Assembly (NCBI GenBank): GCA_023052935.1
Contig: CM041297.1
Span: 93,775,521 to 93,839,520, forward strand
DNA from: Piezodorus guildinii
Taxonomy: Eukaryota > Arthropoda > Insecta > Hemiptera > Pentatomidae
Length of the DNA: 64,000 bases
Reading direction: 5' to 3'
In this document: piece by piece, positions 55,058 to 64,000 of the stretch
How positions within the stretch are numbered: the first letter of the stretch is position 1
Layout of the letters: each line of letters opens with the position of its first letter
The notes under the pieces: model-generated
What the model saw: the letters and a program-made list of their open reading frames with translations, nothing else
Databases searched by the model: none
What the model was told of the DNA's origin: nothing
Made by a program: the position numbers and the translations under genes

Positions 55058-55956
55058 GATTTTTACTTTCACTTACAATATATAGTAAGGGAAAGTACTG
55101 GGATTGTGAAAATTTTCGAATTCCAGTTTTTAACGGAAATACACATTTTAAGATCCCCTGAGTCCAAATAACCAAGTCCCGCAAAAAGGTCTGTGAGTAT
55201 GGTAACTCCCGGGCGGAAACAGTAAGTCCTATGAAACTGAAATTTCATATTTAAAACAAATATACGCCCGAGAAGTTACAAAAACTTTTTCATCGAAATG
55301 AGCTTACCAGAAGAGCCACTTAGTACCATGCATTTTGCACCTTTTGTCGATTTTTCGAATACGGTTCCGACGATTTTGATTAAACTCGCTATATCGAAGT
55401 AAAATTGAATGGGCTTTAATATACTGTAGGTTTCATTCTGATTAAAATAGTCTGGCAGGGGTTAAATGCCGATATTTTCTTCATCTAAAGAACCTTTAAT
55501 TTTGTAGATTCTATAAAATTAACCATATAACCTTGTTACCACTGATAAATAACAGCTAAATATGCAAGTTGAGCGAATTTGAAAAGTAACTAAAGGAAAA
55601 AACTAAAAAAATATTTTTTTTTATGCAATTTTTTTGTTTTTTAACTTAAGAACAGTAATATACATGTAAAATATACCGTTGGAAAGCTAAAGATTTTAGA
55701 AAAAATATTATCTCTTACACAAGCTTTAAAAGTCAATAGAGTGTGATGAAAAGCCGATAAAACTAACTGATTATTTTAGATAATAATATTATATATATAT
55801 TTTTTTTTTTATAAAACACATGTTTCTATAGAAATTCAATTTAATTAATTATTTAATGGTTTCACTCATTTTTATCTCTTACTGTATTTGAAAATCTTTT
55901 ATCAATTCTAAAAACGGAGGTAAGTGAAAGTCGTGTGTTGCCCGCACCAGATTTTC
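55058..55956 (-). repeat. R1 repeat, full-length reference copy
   Basis: About 899 bp, uninterrupted. Right end: AGGTAAGTGAAAGTCGTGTG and TTGCCCGCACCAGATTTT. Left end: ACTTTCACTTAC with a partly decayed hairpin. Best copy for defining R1. Confidence 0.9.
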
Positions 55957-56990
55957 AATACTTTAATGTATTAGATTAAATCAATTCATACAGTTTGTGG
56001 ACATCTGAGCTTAAGGCATGGTATAAAAAAATATTTAAGGGGCTACCTATCATAATAATATGCTGCTATTATAACTAATGTATAGTTAATTAATTACTTA
56101 TCAGGTATGAATAATATTAATTATTTACAATATATGGCTAATATAATAGATAGGTTTCTGGGAGGAGGATCCTTCAGAATGCTCCTCGAAGCGTGAACTA
56201 ATCGATGTACCAGCAGGAGCCATCCTCTCACCTAAATCTCCACCATGTGTGAATATATTCCCCTTTCGAATAGGGGCATATATTTATTATATAGGCAATA
56301 TATATTATATTTGAAATATTTTTCACATATATCAACTAATATTCTGTCTACAACTGAAAAAAAGTGAGTTAAAAATTAAATTATCTATTGTTTGTAAACT
56401 ATAAATAGGTTAATCCCAAACCTAAACTTACTAAGCCTATAAGACTTCTACTTTTTTTTAATGTCAGACTTTTGAAAAAGCGGGTGTTGAAGAAAAATGT
56501 ATGAGATCATAATAATGTTAAAATATGAAATCAATTTAATTTAATATACAAAATCTTATGGAGATATGTAATTATATAACTGAATAATGATTGATGTATT
56601 AATTACACAAGATGAAATGAAATATGTACTTAAAAATATGAATTTATATTTATATTGTATTTAGAAAATCAAGTTTATGTTTTTCTCTAGTTTTGCTGCT
56701 TTTTTTTCGTTTGGCATTAATTTTAATTTTCGTATCAATACTAAATTTTGTAATATTTAGTTTTCTTATCTACCTAAAATTTAAATAATAAAAAAAAAAC
56801 GAAAAAACAAAAAAAAATGAAAATGACCCATTTCGATTAAGTACGAGACAAAGAATCTACCGTATCCAACAACGTCTGCAAGTTATACCCAATTATTTTA
56901 AGTAATTCTCTACCCTTTCAAAGTAAGGAGTATAATTAATAATACTCTAACGCCTCAAGGGTTTTTAAAGTAAGATTGTAGGTAAATTTT
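55957..56990. other. AT-rich, no gene seen
   Basis: A patch at 56155-56270 is more complex but unassigned. Confidence 0.45.
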
Positions 56991-56994
56991 TTGG

Positions 56995-57130
56995 CCCGTA
57001 GAGGGATAAGGAAACTGGAGAGTTTAGAAGGTTACACAACGCGAAATTACAGAGCTTTTACCGGGTCTAGTATAAATAAAGTTGTAATATCGCTAAGTGA
57101 AAACGAATTCCTAAAAGGTTAATCACGTTT
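56995..57130 (+). pseudogene. RTE fragment
   Basis: DKETGEFRRLHNAKLQSFYR then, after stops, KRIPKRLITF. Same region as the RTE copies at 3526 and 61461, more diverged. Confidence 0.55.
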
Positions 57131-57302
57131 GTATTGAATATATATTTTCCACATGTATTTATTTATGCTATTTAAAATTTTTAGATTTTAGAATTTAAAA
57201 TTTTTAGATTTGAGCCATTTCATTAATTTCTGATAGCGAATTGGTAAAGATAACTACATCATCTACAAATGTCAGGTTAGATCAATTTTTCCCATTAATG
57301 TA

Positions 57303-58077
57303 TTGGGTTGTTTCACATGCAATGTCCGTTTTTATAGTTTCTGAAATACATAAAGGATTTTGCAGGTCTCTGTTGTTTTCTTCCGAATGTTTACATATTT
57401 AAAGTAAACAGTTACTAATCCTCTACCTTTGTATTATAAACATTAGCTTCCCAATCAATTACCCACTTTTTAGTATACCTCCGAATATGAACATGGAAAC
57501 ACGCGATTTACGAGTAATATTTTTGTACGAGTTTAAACTCGGCCATTCAGCAGCTGAGGTCGCTAGAAATATTTGCAAGGCGATCGGGGAAGGGAGTGTT
57601 AATGAACGGACCATTCGCCGTTGGTTTGCCAAGTTTTCAGCTTACCGAGGATACAGTAATACCGACTTGGAAAAGTTGCCCCTGGGTAACTCATGGGTAC
57701 CTCATGATCTCACTGAGCGGCAGCAAGACCCCATGTTTCAAAACATACCGTGCAAAAATTGAAAGAATTGGGCTACGAAGTTCTTCCGCAACCACCATAT
57801 TCTTCCGACTTGTCTCCAGCAGATTATCACCTGTTCAAGAATTTAGACAACTTCGTCAAAGGAAAACTTTTTGAAAATGACGATCAAGTGAAAAGTGCGT
57901 TTTCAGATTTTGTTTCACTTCAAAGCTCAGAGTTTTTCAGTTCGGGGATAAAAAAAGTTGGTGTCACGTTGGGAAAAATATGGTAAATACCTCGAATAAA
58001 ATTATCTTGTTTTCATATCGCATTTTTAATAAAAATCCTTTACCTTGAAAACGGACATTTCATGTGACACAACCCAA
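57303..58077 (+). mobile_element. Internally deleted mariner, copy 2
   Basis: Same TIRs as copy 1 (TTGGGTTGTTTCACATGCAA; inverse at the right end), TA flanks at 57301-57302 and 58078-58079. 775 bp. Has the shared VPHDLTERQQ|ARPH junction and an additional rearrangement after WFAKFSA. The transposase remnant covers about 57487-57986. Confidence 0.93.
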
Positions 58078-58079
58078 TA

Positions 58080-58840
58080 CATGCCTTACCTTTCTTATTC
58101 CAACTTATTGAAAACAAAATTTAGAAGACGATTAAACATAATTTGAGATAGCGTTTAATTCCTCTTGAGGATGTATTATCAATTCCCTGCTTTTCTAGTG
58201 ATATACATAATTGCTCATGAAAATGGTACGAGTTATAAGTTGATTTATTTTAAATAAACCATTTTTGTTCAGGAGTTATTTAGGGAATGATATGCTTCCC
58301 TTTCCCTCCAGTGCATCCTTCACTGTATCTATCCTTCCACTTGATGGAGCGAAGAAGTAAAGTAGAAACGTTTAACTTGTACATAGAAATGACTAGGGTT
58401 AAAAAAGAAAAAGGAAAAAAGCTAGTGGGTAGGATGATAAGGATACTTTCGCCAAGGATATGGGAAGGATTACATAAACGGGAAGGGAGAAAAGGGGACG
58501 GGAGATGGAAACCCGCCCGGGAGCCCGCCTTATACAAGGCCTCTCAGGCTGGGCCCTTCACAACACCATCATTAGCTGTCTATGCATAGCATATTTCCGC
58601 GCGATCTAAATGGAGAAAATATGATGAAACCTTACTAAATTCCTTGCTGCATCAAAACTAATATCACACAATATTTTCGGTCTTGGAATTAAGCAAAACT
58701 TAACATCGACATACTATAAATACTGTCCAAAGTTAATCATTAAGCCACCCGTAAGTAATAAGGTACCTATAGACTGATGATACGGCTCTTTGCACATCCT
58801 CCTATCTTTAACAGGTTACAGCAAAGTTTCAAAAGAAAAA
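58080..58840. other. No gene recognised
   Basis: Contains a 100-codon plus frame (58287-58589) rich in K/R over a purine-rich, GC-richer patch; no domain recognised. Confidence 0.35.
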
Positions 58841-58841
58841 A

Positions 58842-59470
58842 TCTGGTGCGGGCAACACATGACTTTTATTTACCTCGACTGTTAATATTAATTTAAAAAT
58901 TATTAAAAATTTTATGTCGAAACATATGATCTAGATTAAATAGTATCTGTGGCGGTCGTGAAAAAATGGATAACTCAAGTTATATAAAAAATTAGTTTAC
59001 TCCACGAATCGCTCCCTCAGACCGTCTCCCACATCGTGTTATATTGGTTAAAGAAATTTCTTAGTGGAAGAAATTTCAGGTGGAAAGAAAGCTGTATGTT
59101 AATACTCTATTTTGAGTAGAATAGAGTTTTAGTCGAGTAGAAATTTAAGACGCTTACCTGTAAAATGAAAGATTTTGACTTAACCACTTATTCACGACCG
59201 CCACAGATATAACTATATTAAATTGTTAATCAGTAATACGTTTATTCCCTATTTGTCACTCTTTATTACCTTTTACAGCTTTGTGTCTTTCTCTTTTACA
59301 TTTTTTCTCTGTCCAACGGTATATTAAACGTCTATATTAATGTCCTTATTATTAAAAAACAAAACAAATTTTTCATTAACACATTGTTTTTCTCTTTTAT
59401 CCTTTAGCTGGATATCGAATTATTCGCTGGATAAGGATATATACTTATCCTGTTATTCAAGCCGTGAGAG
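58842..59470 (+). repeat. R1 repeat, 5' half, split by a MITE
   Basis: AAATCTGGTGCGGGCAACAC with ACTTTTATTTACCTC to 58943, resuming at 59210 (TTTTACAGCTTTGTG, CCAACGGTATATTAAACG). Confidence 0.82.
58946..59207. mobile_element. 262-bp MITE with TA duplication
   Basis: Perfect 17-bp inverted ends TCTGTGGCGGTCGTGAA, TA on both sides (58944-58945, 59208-59209), inserted in R1. No ORF. A single copy in this window. Confidence 0.9.
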
Positions 59471-60403
59471 GACCCTGAGATGGGGCACACTCAGCCTATA
59501 AAGTGGGTACCCAAAAAATAGAACGGGGTCCTGGCGGCAGAGCATGTTCTCGATATGAGATAATCAGCACATTTTATACGGCGGTTATCCTAGGTAACAG
59601 TACAAATCTTTTAAGTGCTGTACCCAAGAAGCTTCTTAGATTGTACAGGTACGGGTTTTTTATTTCATTTTTTAATTACTCAGGACCAAGAAATACCTGG
59701 ATCTGAATTCATTTCTGATGGTTCCTGACCCACAGTTTCCATATGTAATAAAATACTTTATTTGAAAATGAAAAGAAACACTGTATTTAAATACAAAGAA
59801 AGAAAAACATTAATTCACATACAGAAAATAAGACAGGACTAAGGCAGTGAAGTCTTTAAAATATCAGAATAAAACAGTCAGTGTTATGAAACCTTTAGAA
59901 TTCTTATCTTCTGATAACGTATGTGTATCACGGTTTAATAAAAAGACTACCTAATGTTTATTCCGCTTTCGATTTATAATTATTTTTTAAATTTAATTAC
60001 TACTAAGGTACTCAAGTATTACAACAAAAATGTTCACTTGTGAAAAGTAGATGTATTTTGGAGAGAAAGTTTGGTCACAGTTGTTCCAATCACCTGTCTT
60101 TTACCTAGAGGGCAATTACTCCATGGATTTATGATGTTCCCATCCTTCCATTTGAAGGAGAGAAAAGTGGTTATAAATGACATTCAAGAGAAATTATTTA
60201 GCACAAGAATTATTTATTATAATTATTTTGTTGAAACGGGGCAACTGTTTATTGTTCACGCCATATGTTATGACCTGATATCGTTTTTATGGCTTTTTAA
60301 TTGAAAATAAAAAAAAAACTCCACCATTTTTATGATATTTACTATAAGATCATTATTTATTTTCATGTAATATTTGTTTTTAAAATATTTATTTTAAATG
60401 TAA
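59471..60403. other. No gene recognised
   Basis: Moderately AT-rich; the frames at 59503-59706 and 60071-60304 lack motifs. Confidence 0.4.
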
Positions 60404-60690
60404 TTAAAAGTTTTTTCCACGAACACGAAAACAAATATAATAGAGAGACAATAGAATAAATTGGGACTTCAATTGTTTTTTGACTGACTCGATGCGGTGA
60501 GTATTAAGGTAGTGTCTGAGCGGTGAGGCTGTGCCGTACATAGACCCAAATCTACTCTTAACGGACTCCGAACGTTTGCAAACGTATTTCTTCTTCTTCT
60601 CATCGTTCCGCTTGGAACTTAAAAGAGCAGCCCTGCGGTCGATTTCTTCAACACTCAACAGGACTTCGTTTACGTGAATATAGTCTATCT
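60404..60690 (-). CDS. Candidate host exon, unidentified
   Basis: A minus-strand frame open from about 60690 reads DYIHVNEVLLSVEEIDRRAA, then SSKRNDEKKKKYVCKRSESV and FGSMYGTASPLRHYLNTHRI before a less protein-like tail. It is charged, GC-richer than its surroundings, and not repeated in the window. These are features of a real exon rather than a repeat. No convincing splice acceptor or donor could be fixed, and the first ATG lies inside the good part (60658), so borders are uncertain. Family not recognised. Confidence 0.35.
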
Positions 60691-60850
60691 TTGACCATTA
60701 TTGGAACATTTAATTTCTTAATCATTACTTCTTAAAATTGTGTAATTATATTAATTTTGTTTCCTATATTTTCTTACACCTGTTTAAGTATATAATTAGT
60801 TTCTTATGTTGGTTATAAGTAATTTTAGTTTAATAAATTTATTGATTCGT

Positions 60851-62197
60851 CGTTTACTTTCATTTACCTATATATGAAATATATAGTTAGTAAGGGAAAC
60901 TATTGCGATCGTGAAAATTTTATAATTCCAGTTTTCAACAGAAATACACGTTTTAGGGTCCCCTGTTTCCAAATGACCAAGTCCCGCAAAAAGTTCTGTG
61001 TGTGTGTTTGTGTCAAAACTGAACTTCCTATGAAACTGAAATTTGATATTTAAGACAACTATACGCCAGAGATGTTACAACAACTTTTTCATAAAAATCA
61101 GCTTATCAGAAGAGTCACTTTGTACCATGCATTTTGCACTTTTTTACGATTTTCCCAAAAACGGCTCTACTTTCGATATAAAATCTAATGGGCTTTAATA
61201 TCATGTAAGTTTCATTCTGGTTGAAATAGTCTGACAAGGCTTAAATGCCGATATTTTAAATTTTCTTCCTCCAAACTACCTTTAATTTTGTAGATTCTAT
61301 AAAAATATCCATATCATCTTGTTATGATTGATAAAAAACAAAACAAAAGGTAAATACATAATTTGAACGAATTGACATTCAACTAAACGATCAATCTGCA
61401 AAAAAAAATTTTTTTAATGGAATTTTTGTTTTGAACACAAGAAAAGTAATATACACGTATTCTTCCAACGGTTCTTTACGGATGTTAAAGGTGGCCGCTT
61501 ACCTTGAAGGATGAATAACGGCTTAGGGTTTTCGAAAATAAGGTACTGCGTAAAATATTTGGTCCGAAGAGAGATGAGGGCACTAGGGAGTATAGAAGGT
61601 TGCATAACGCGGAATTTCGGAACTTGTATCCTGTGAATATAATTGAGTTGATAGCGTCGCGGAGACTCCAATGGGCTAGCAAAATTGTTGAGCTCGGTGA
61701 GGAACGGATTCCGAGAAAGTTAGTATTTGCTGATCCGATTGGTAGGCGTCCGAAAGGTAGGCCGAAGCGTCGATGGGAGGATTGCGTTAAGGCTCATCTT
61801 GGGGGCTCGGGCTTGAACGAACATTGGACGAGTCTGTGTAGAGGGAATATGGTGGTATCGGCATCAAACTTTCGGGTTCGGTAAGCCTATAATTATTATT
61901 ATTATTATTATATACACGTATAATATACCGTTGGAATGCTAAAGATTTTAGAAAACATATTATCTATACATACTATTTTAAAAATTAACGGAAAGTGATG
62001 AAAAGCCGATAAAAGAAACTGATTTTCGTAGATAATAATATAATAGATTATTTAATAAAACACATGTTTCTAATAAAATCCAAAGTAAAAAATTCTTTAA
62101 CAATATATATCGTTTCTAAATTTGTTTAAAAATTCTTAAATTCTTATGAATGGCGGAGGTAAGTGAAAGTCATGTGTTGCCCGCACCAGATTTTTCT
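60851..62197 (-). repeat. R1 repeat, full length, split by an RTE insertion
   Basis: Left end TTTACTTTCATTTACC with hairpin CTATATATGAAATATATAG; right end GGTAAGTGAAAGTCATGTGT and TGCCCGCACCAGATTTT. The RTE fragment (61461-61909) separates the halves; without it the copy is about 890 bp, like the 55058 copy. Confidence 0.9.
61461..61909 (+). pseudogene. RTE-clade C-terminal fragment with 12-bp target duplication
   Basis: Encodes LPTVLYGC, stop, WPLTLKDE, stop, then an open run with VFENKVLRKIFGPKRDEGTR, NLYPVNIIELIASRRLQWAS and GRRPKGRPKRRWEDCVK to a stop 8 nt before the (ATT)n tail. ATATACACGTAT occurs on both sides (61449-61460 and 61910-61921), a clean target-site duplication. Severely 5'-truncated. 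Confidence 0.92.
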
Positions 62198-62204
62198 ACA
62201 ATCG

Positions 62205-62969
62205 AACAACCCTGAATTTGAGTTATCACTTGAAAGTACTGATCTTCCACGGATAGCTCATCGTATACAGTCTACTCTTTCGGCAAAATTAGGTAAAGCA
62301 CATTCAGTATAACTGAGTAAGAAGCTGAAGTTGAAGCATAATCTAGATAGACTGAACTTCTTATTAAGATAAATTCATATATATGATGAAGTTATCTTTA
62401 CGAGGCTTCGTTGAGTTACAAGGAGAAGAGAGAGAGTATAAAGGAATAACGCAACGGCTTAAAAGTTGCTGAGTTCAGTTGCACTTAAACACCAGCGGTA
62501 ATAATCTTTCTCATAAACGTAGAAGGAGCGATTTATCTTTAAACGATGACTGTGCACCCACGAGTTATTGCAAAGATAAGATTTGATAAAAATACTGCTG
62601 AGATAGCGTATGACAAATGTTTTGAAAGCGAAAAACAGCAAAAAAAAATTGTATCTATATAGAATATAAGAGGATCTTCTTAGAGAATAGGGCAATAGCA
62701 GAGGGTGATAAGGAGACTGTTCCAACAGTTCATTCCTTACCTGAAAAAATAATAAGAAATTTTATCGTAATCTAGCTAAAAATTTTAAGATAGCCACAGT
62801 GGTAACACTAGTGAGGATGGAATATGTGAGATAAAGCAATCGCTTCAGATTAATGGATCAGTATCTTAAATCATTTCTACAGCCAAACCCCATGAAGACA
62901 CAATATAATCTCAGCAAATTGAGATGGTCAATAAAAAATATTCTAAAACGATTTGGTATAATGAAATGA
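62205..62969. other. No gene certain; short protein-like frame at 62208-62318
   Basis: Directly after R1, one plus frame reads NPEFELSLESTDLPRIAHRI then QSTLSAKLGKAHSV and a stop. Protein-like but only 34 codons and unidentified. The minus frame at 62459-62725 is not convincing. Confidence 0.2.
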
Positions 62970-63010
62970 AAAATAATTTTTATTCTGGAACGTTTTGTCC
63001 CATAAGAATA
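62970..63010 (-). mobile_element. Family D 3'-end scrap
   Basis: TTTTTATTCTGGAACGTTTT with GTCCCATAAGAATAAT matches the terminal block seen at 19133 and 46340. Confidence 0.4.
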
Positions 63011-63159
63011 ATATACAGTGAACATGGGAAGTCCAATTTGTCTGGCTTTATTTGGTACATAATTATTTAGTCGAGCAAATTATATGAAGTTAATATGAAT
63101 AAAAGATAAAAATATGAAATGAGATTAGTTAAGTAATATCAAATTCTAAATTTATAACA

Positions 63160-63258
63160 CGTCTTACTTGGAATCTTCACACTAGACTAAAAAGACAAGA
63201 CGCTGCTCGCAGATACCGATCGTTACAACATTTACTTGACAAATTTTCAAAACTTCTT
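63160..63258 (+). pseudogene. Family B reverse transcriptase fragment
   Basis: Reads RLTWNLHTRLKRQDAARRYR then SLQHLLDKFSKL, aligned with RLTWNPHTRLKRQETARRFR of the 26521 copy. Cut off on both sides; followed directly by R1. Confidence 0.7.
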
Positions 63259-63261
63259 TAG

Positions 63262-63790
63262 AGGAAAAAAATCCAAAAATTCGGTATTTAAGCCCTGTCA
63301 GACTGTTTCCATCAGCATAAAACCTATATGATATTGAAGCATATTAAATTTTAAATCGACATAGCGAGGTTAATCAAAATCATAAAGCCGTATTTGAGAA
63401 ACTCGTGAAAAATGCTTGGTATAAAATGGCTTTTTAGTTTGTCGATTTTGATCAAGAACTCACTGTAACATCTCGGACCTATATCAATTTTATATTATAC
63501 AAAGAAAGCTGTCCACATGGATGCTAAAATAAGACGTCTCTAAAATATTTTAGAGCGATTCCTAGAATTCTTAGGTAGTTAAATTTAAAAAAAAAAATAT
63601 ATATAAATTAGCAGATATATACAAATATATATTAAACATAGTGTATATATGGAATTTCGTTTTCGTTTCCGCGCTAGACTTACTACACAGGGAAGCACAC
63701 ACAGACCTTTTAGTGCGACTTTGACAATTTTCACGACACCAATACTTTCCCTTACTATATATTAAATATATAGGTAAGTGAAAGTAAAAA
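63262..63790 (+). repeat. R1 repeat, 3' half with an internal insertion
   Basis: R1 blocks (GGTATTTAAGCCCTGTCAGA, CATCTCGGACCTATA) to about 63485, an unrelated AT-rich insert, then resumption near 63650 to CTATATATTAAATATATAGG and TAAGTGAAAGTAA. Confidence 0.8.
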
Positions 63791-64000
63791 TTAGTAGTAG
63801 TACTTTTGGAAGTGGCATAAATATCTAGGTATATAAGAGGTATAAAAATAGTTTTAATGGAAAACATGATGGGAAGATCAAACTTTTATGTTTTCTTTTG
63901 ATTTCTAAACCAATAAAGGGCCGATGAATCTTATTTAGGAAATAATATGATGTCATCTCAACTTGACTTACAGGAAGCTATAGGTGAATATTATGAAATG

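Noticed and set aside
1..64000. CRISPR array, toxin-antitoxin, phage-defence or biosynthetic cluster
   Set aside because: No regularly spaced short repeats with unique spacers and no bacterial-type gene clusters; the window is eukaryotic repeat DNA.

Overview
This is a gene-poor, AT-rich eukaryotic window, almost certainly from an arthropod and probably an insect. The evidence is an intact Jockey-clade non-LTR retrotransposon, mariner elements, RTE-type retrotransposon ends, tRNA-derived SINEs and hAT-type MITEs. There are no bacterial operons, rRNA genes, canonical tRNA genes or CRISPR arrays. The species cannot be named from the sequence.

The only clearly intact coding unit is a full-length Jockey-like element on the minus strand (21706-26290). 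It is bounded by a perfect 13-bp target-site duplication and carries ORF1 (438 aa, three CCHC knuckles) and ORF2 (894 aa, endonuclease plus reverse transcriptase). ORF1 and ORF2 lie in the same frame, separated by a single TAA followed at once by ATG. Two 5'-truncated relatives occur at 7931-8887 (own 13-bp TSD) and 53585-54631. A second Jockey-like lineage ('family B') has about ten decayed 3' fragments. A third ('family F', three fragments), a CR1/L2-like lineage ('family D') and RTE lineages are also present as relics.

The dominant non-coding repeat, 'R1', has about 14 copies. It is about 0.75-0.9 kb when complete, has no ORF, has asymmetric conserved ends, a 13-bp subterminal inverted repeat at both ends and a small hairpin near one end. 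This resembles Helentron-type (DINE/HINE-like) rolling-circle elements. Several copies are split by later insertions: a SINE at 10.8 kb, a TA-flanked MITE at 58.9 kb and an RTE fragment at 61.5 kb. A second repeat, 'R2', has six copies, two of them in tandem at 46-47.5 kb.

Very large inverted repeats stand out. Foldback family FB1 has two copies, at 12.6-14.2 kb (split by a mariner) and 37.0-38.5 kb (with inverted SINE sequences at its flanks). Foldback FB2 spans about 47.7-48.9 kb. Three internally deleted mariners are present; two of them share one deletion junction, so they belong to a mobilised non-autonomous lineage. Two hAT-type MITEs and two TA-flanked MITEs are also delimited by their TSDs.

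No host gene is certain. The best candidates are a 60.4-60.7 kb minus-strand open stretch rich in charged residues and a fragment at 7.7-7.93 kb that is interrupted by the family A insertion. No multi-gene system was found. The most unusual items are the TAA-ATG ORF junction, the R1 family, the giant foldbacks, the shared-deletion mariners and repeated hammerhead-like stem-loop motifs.
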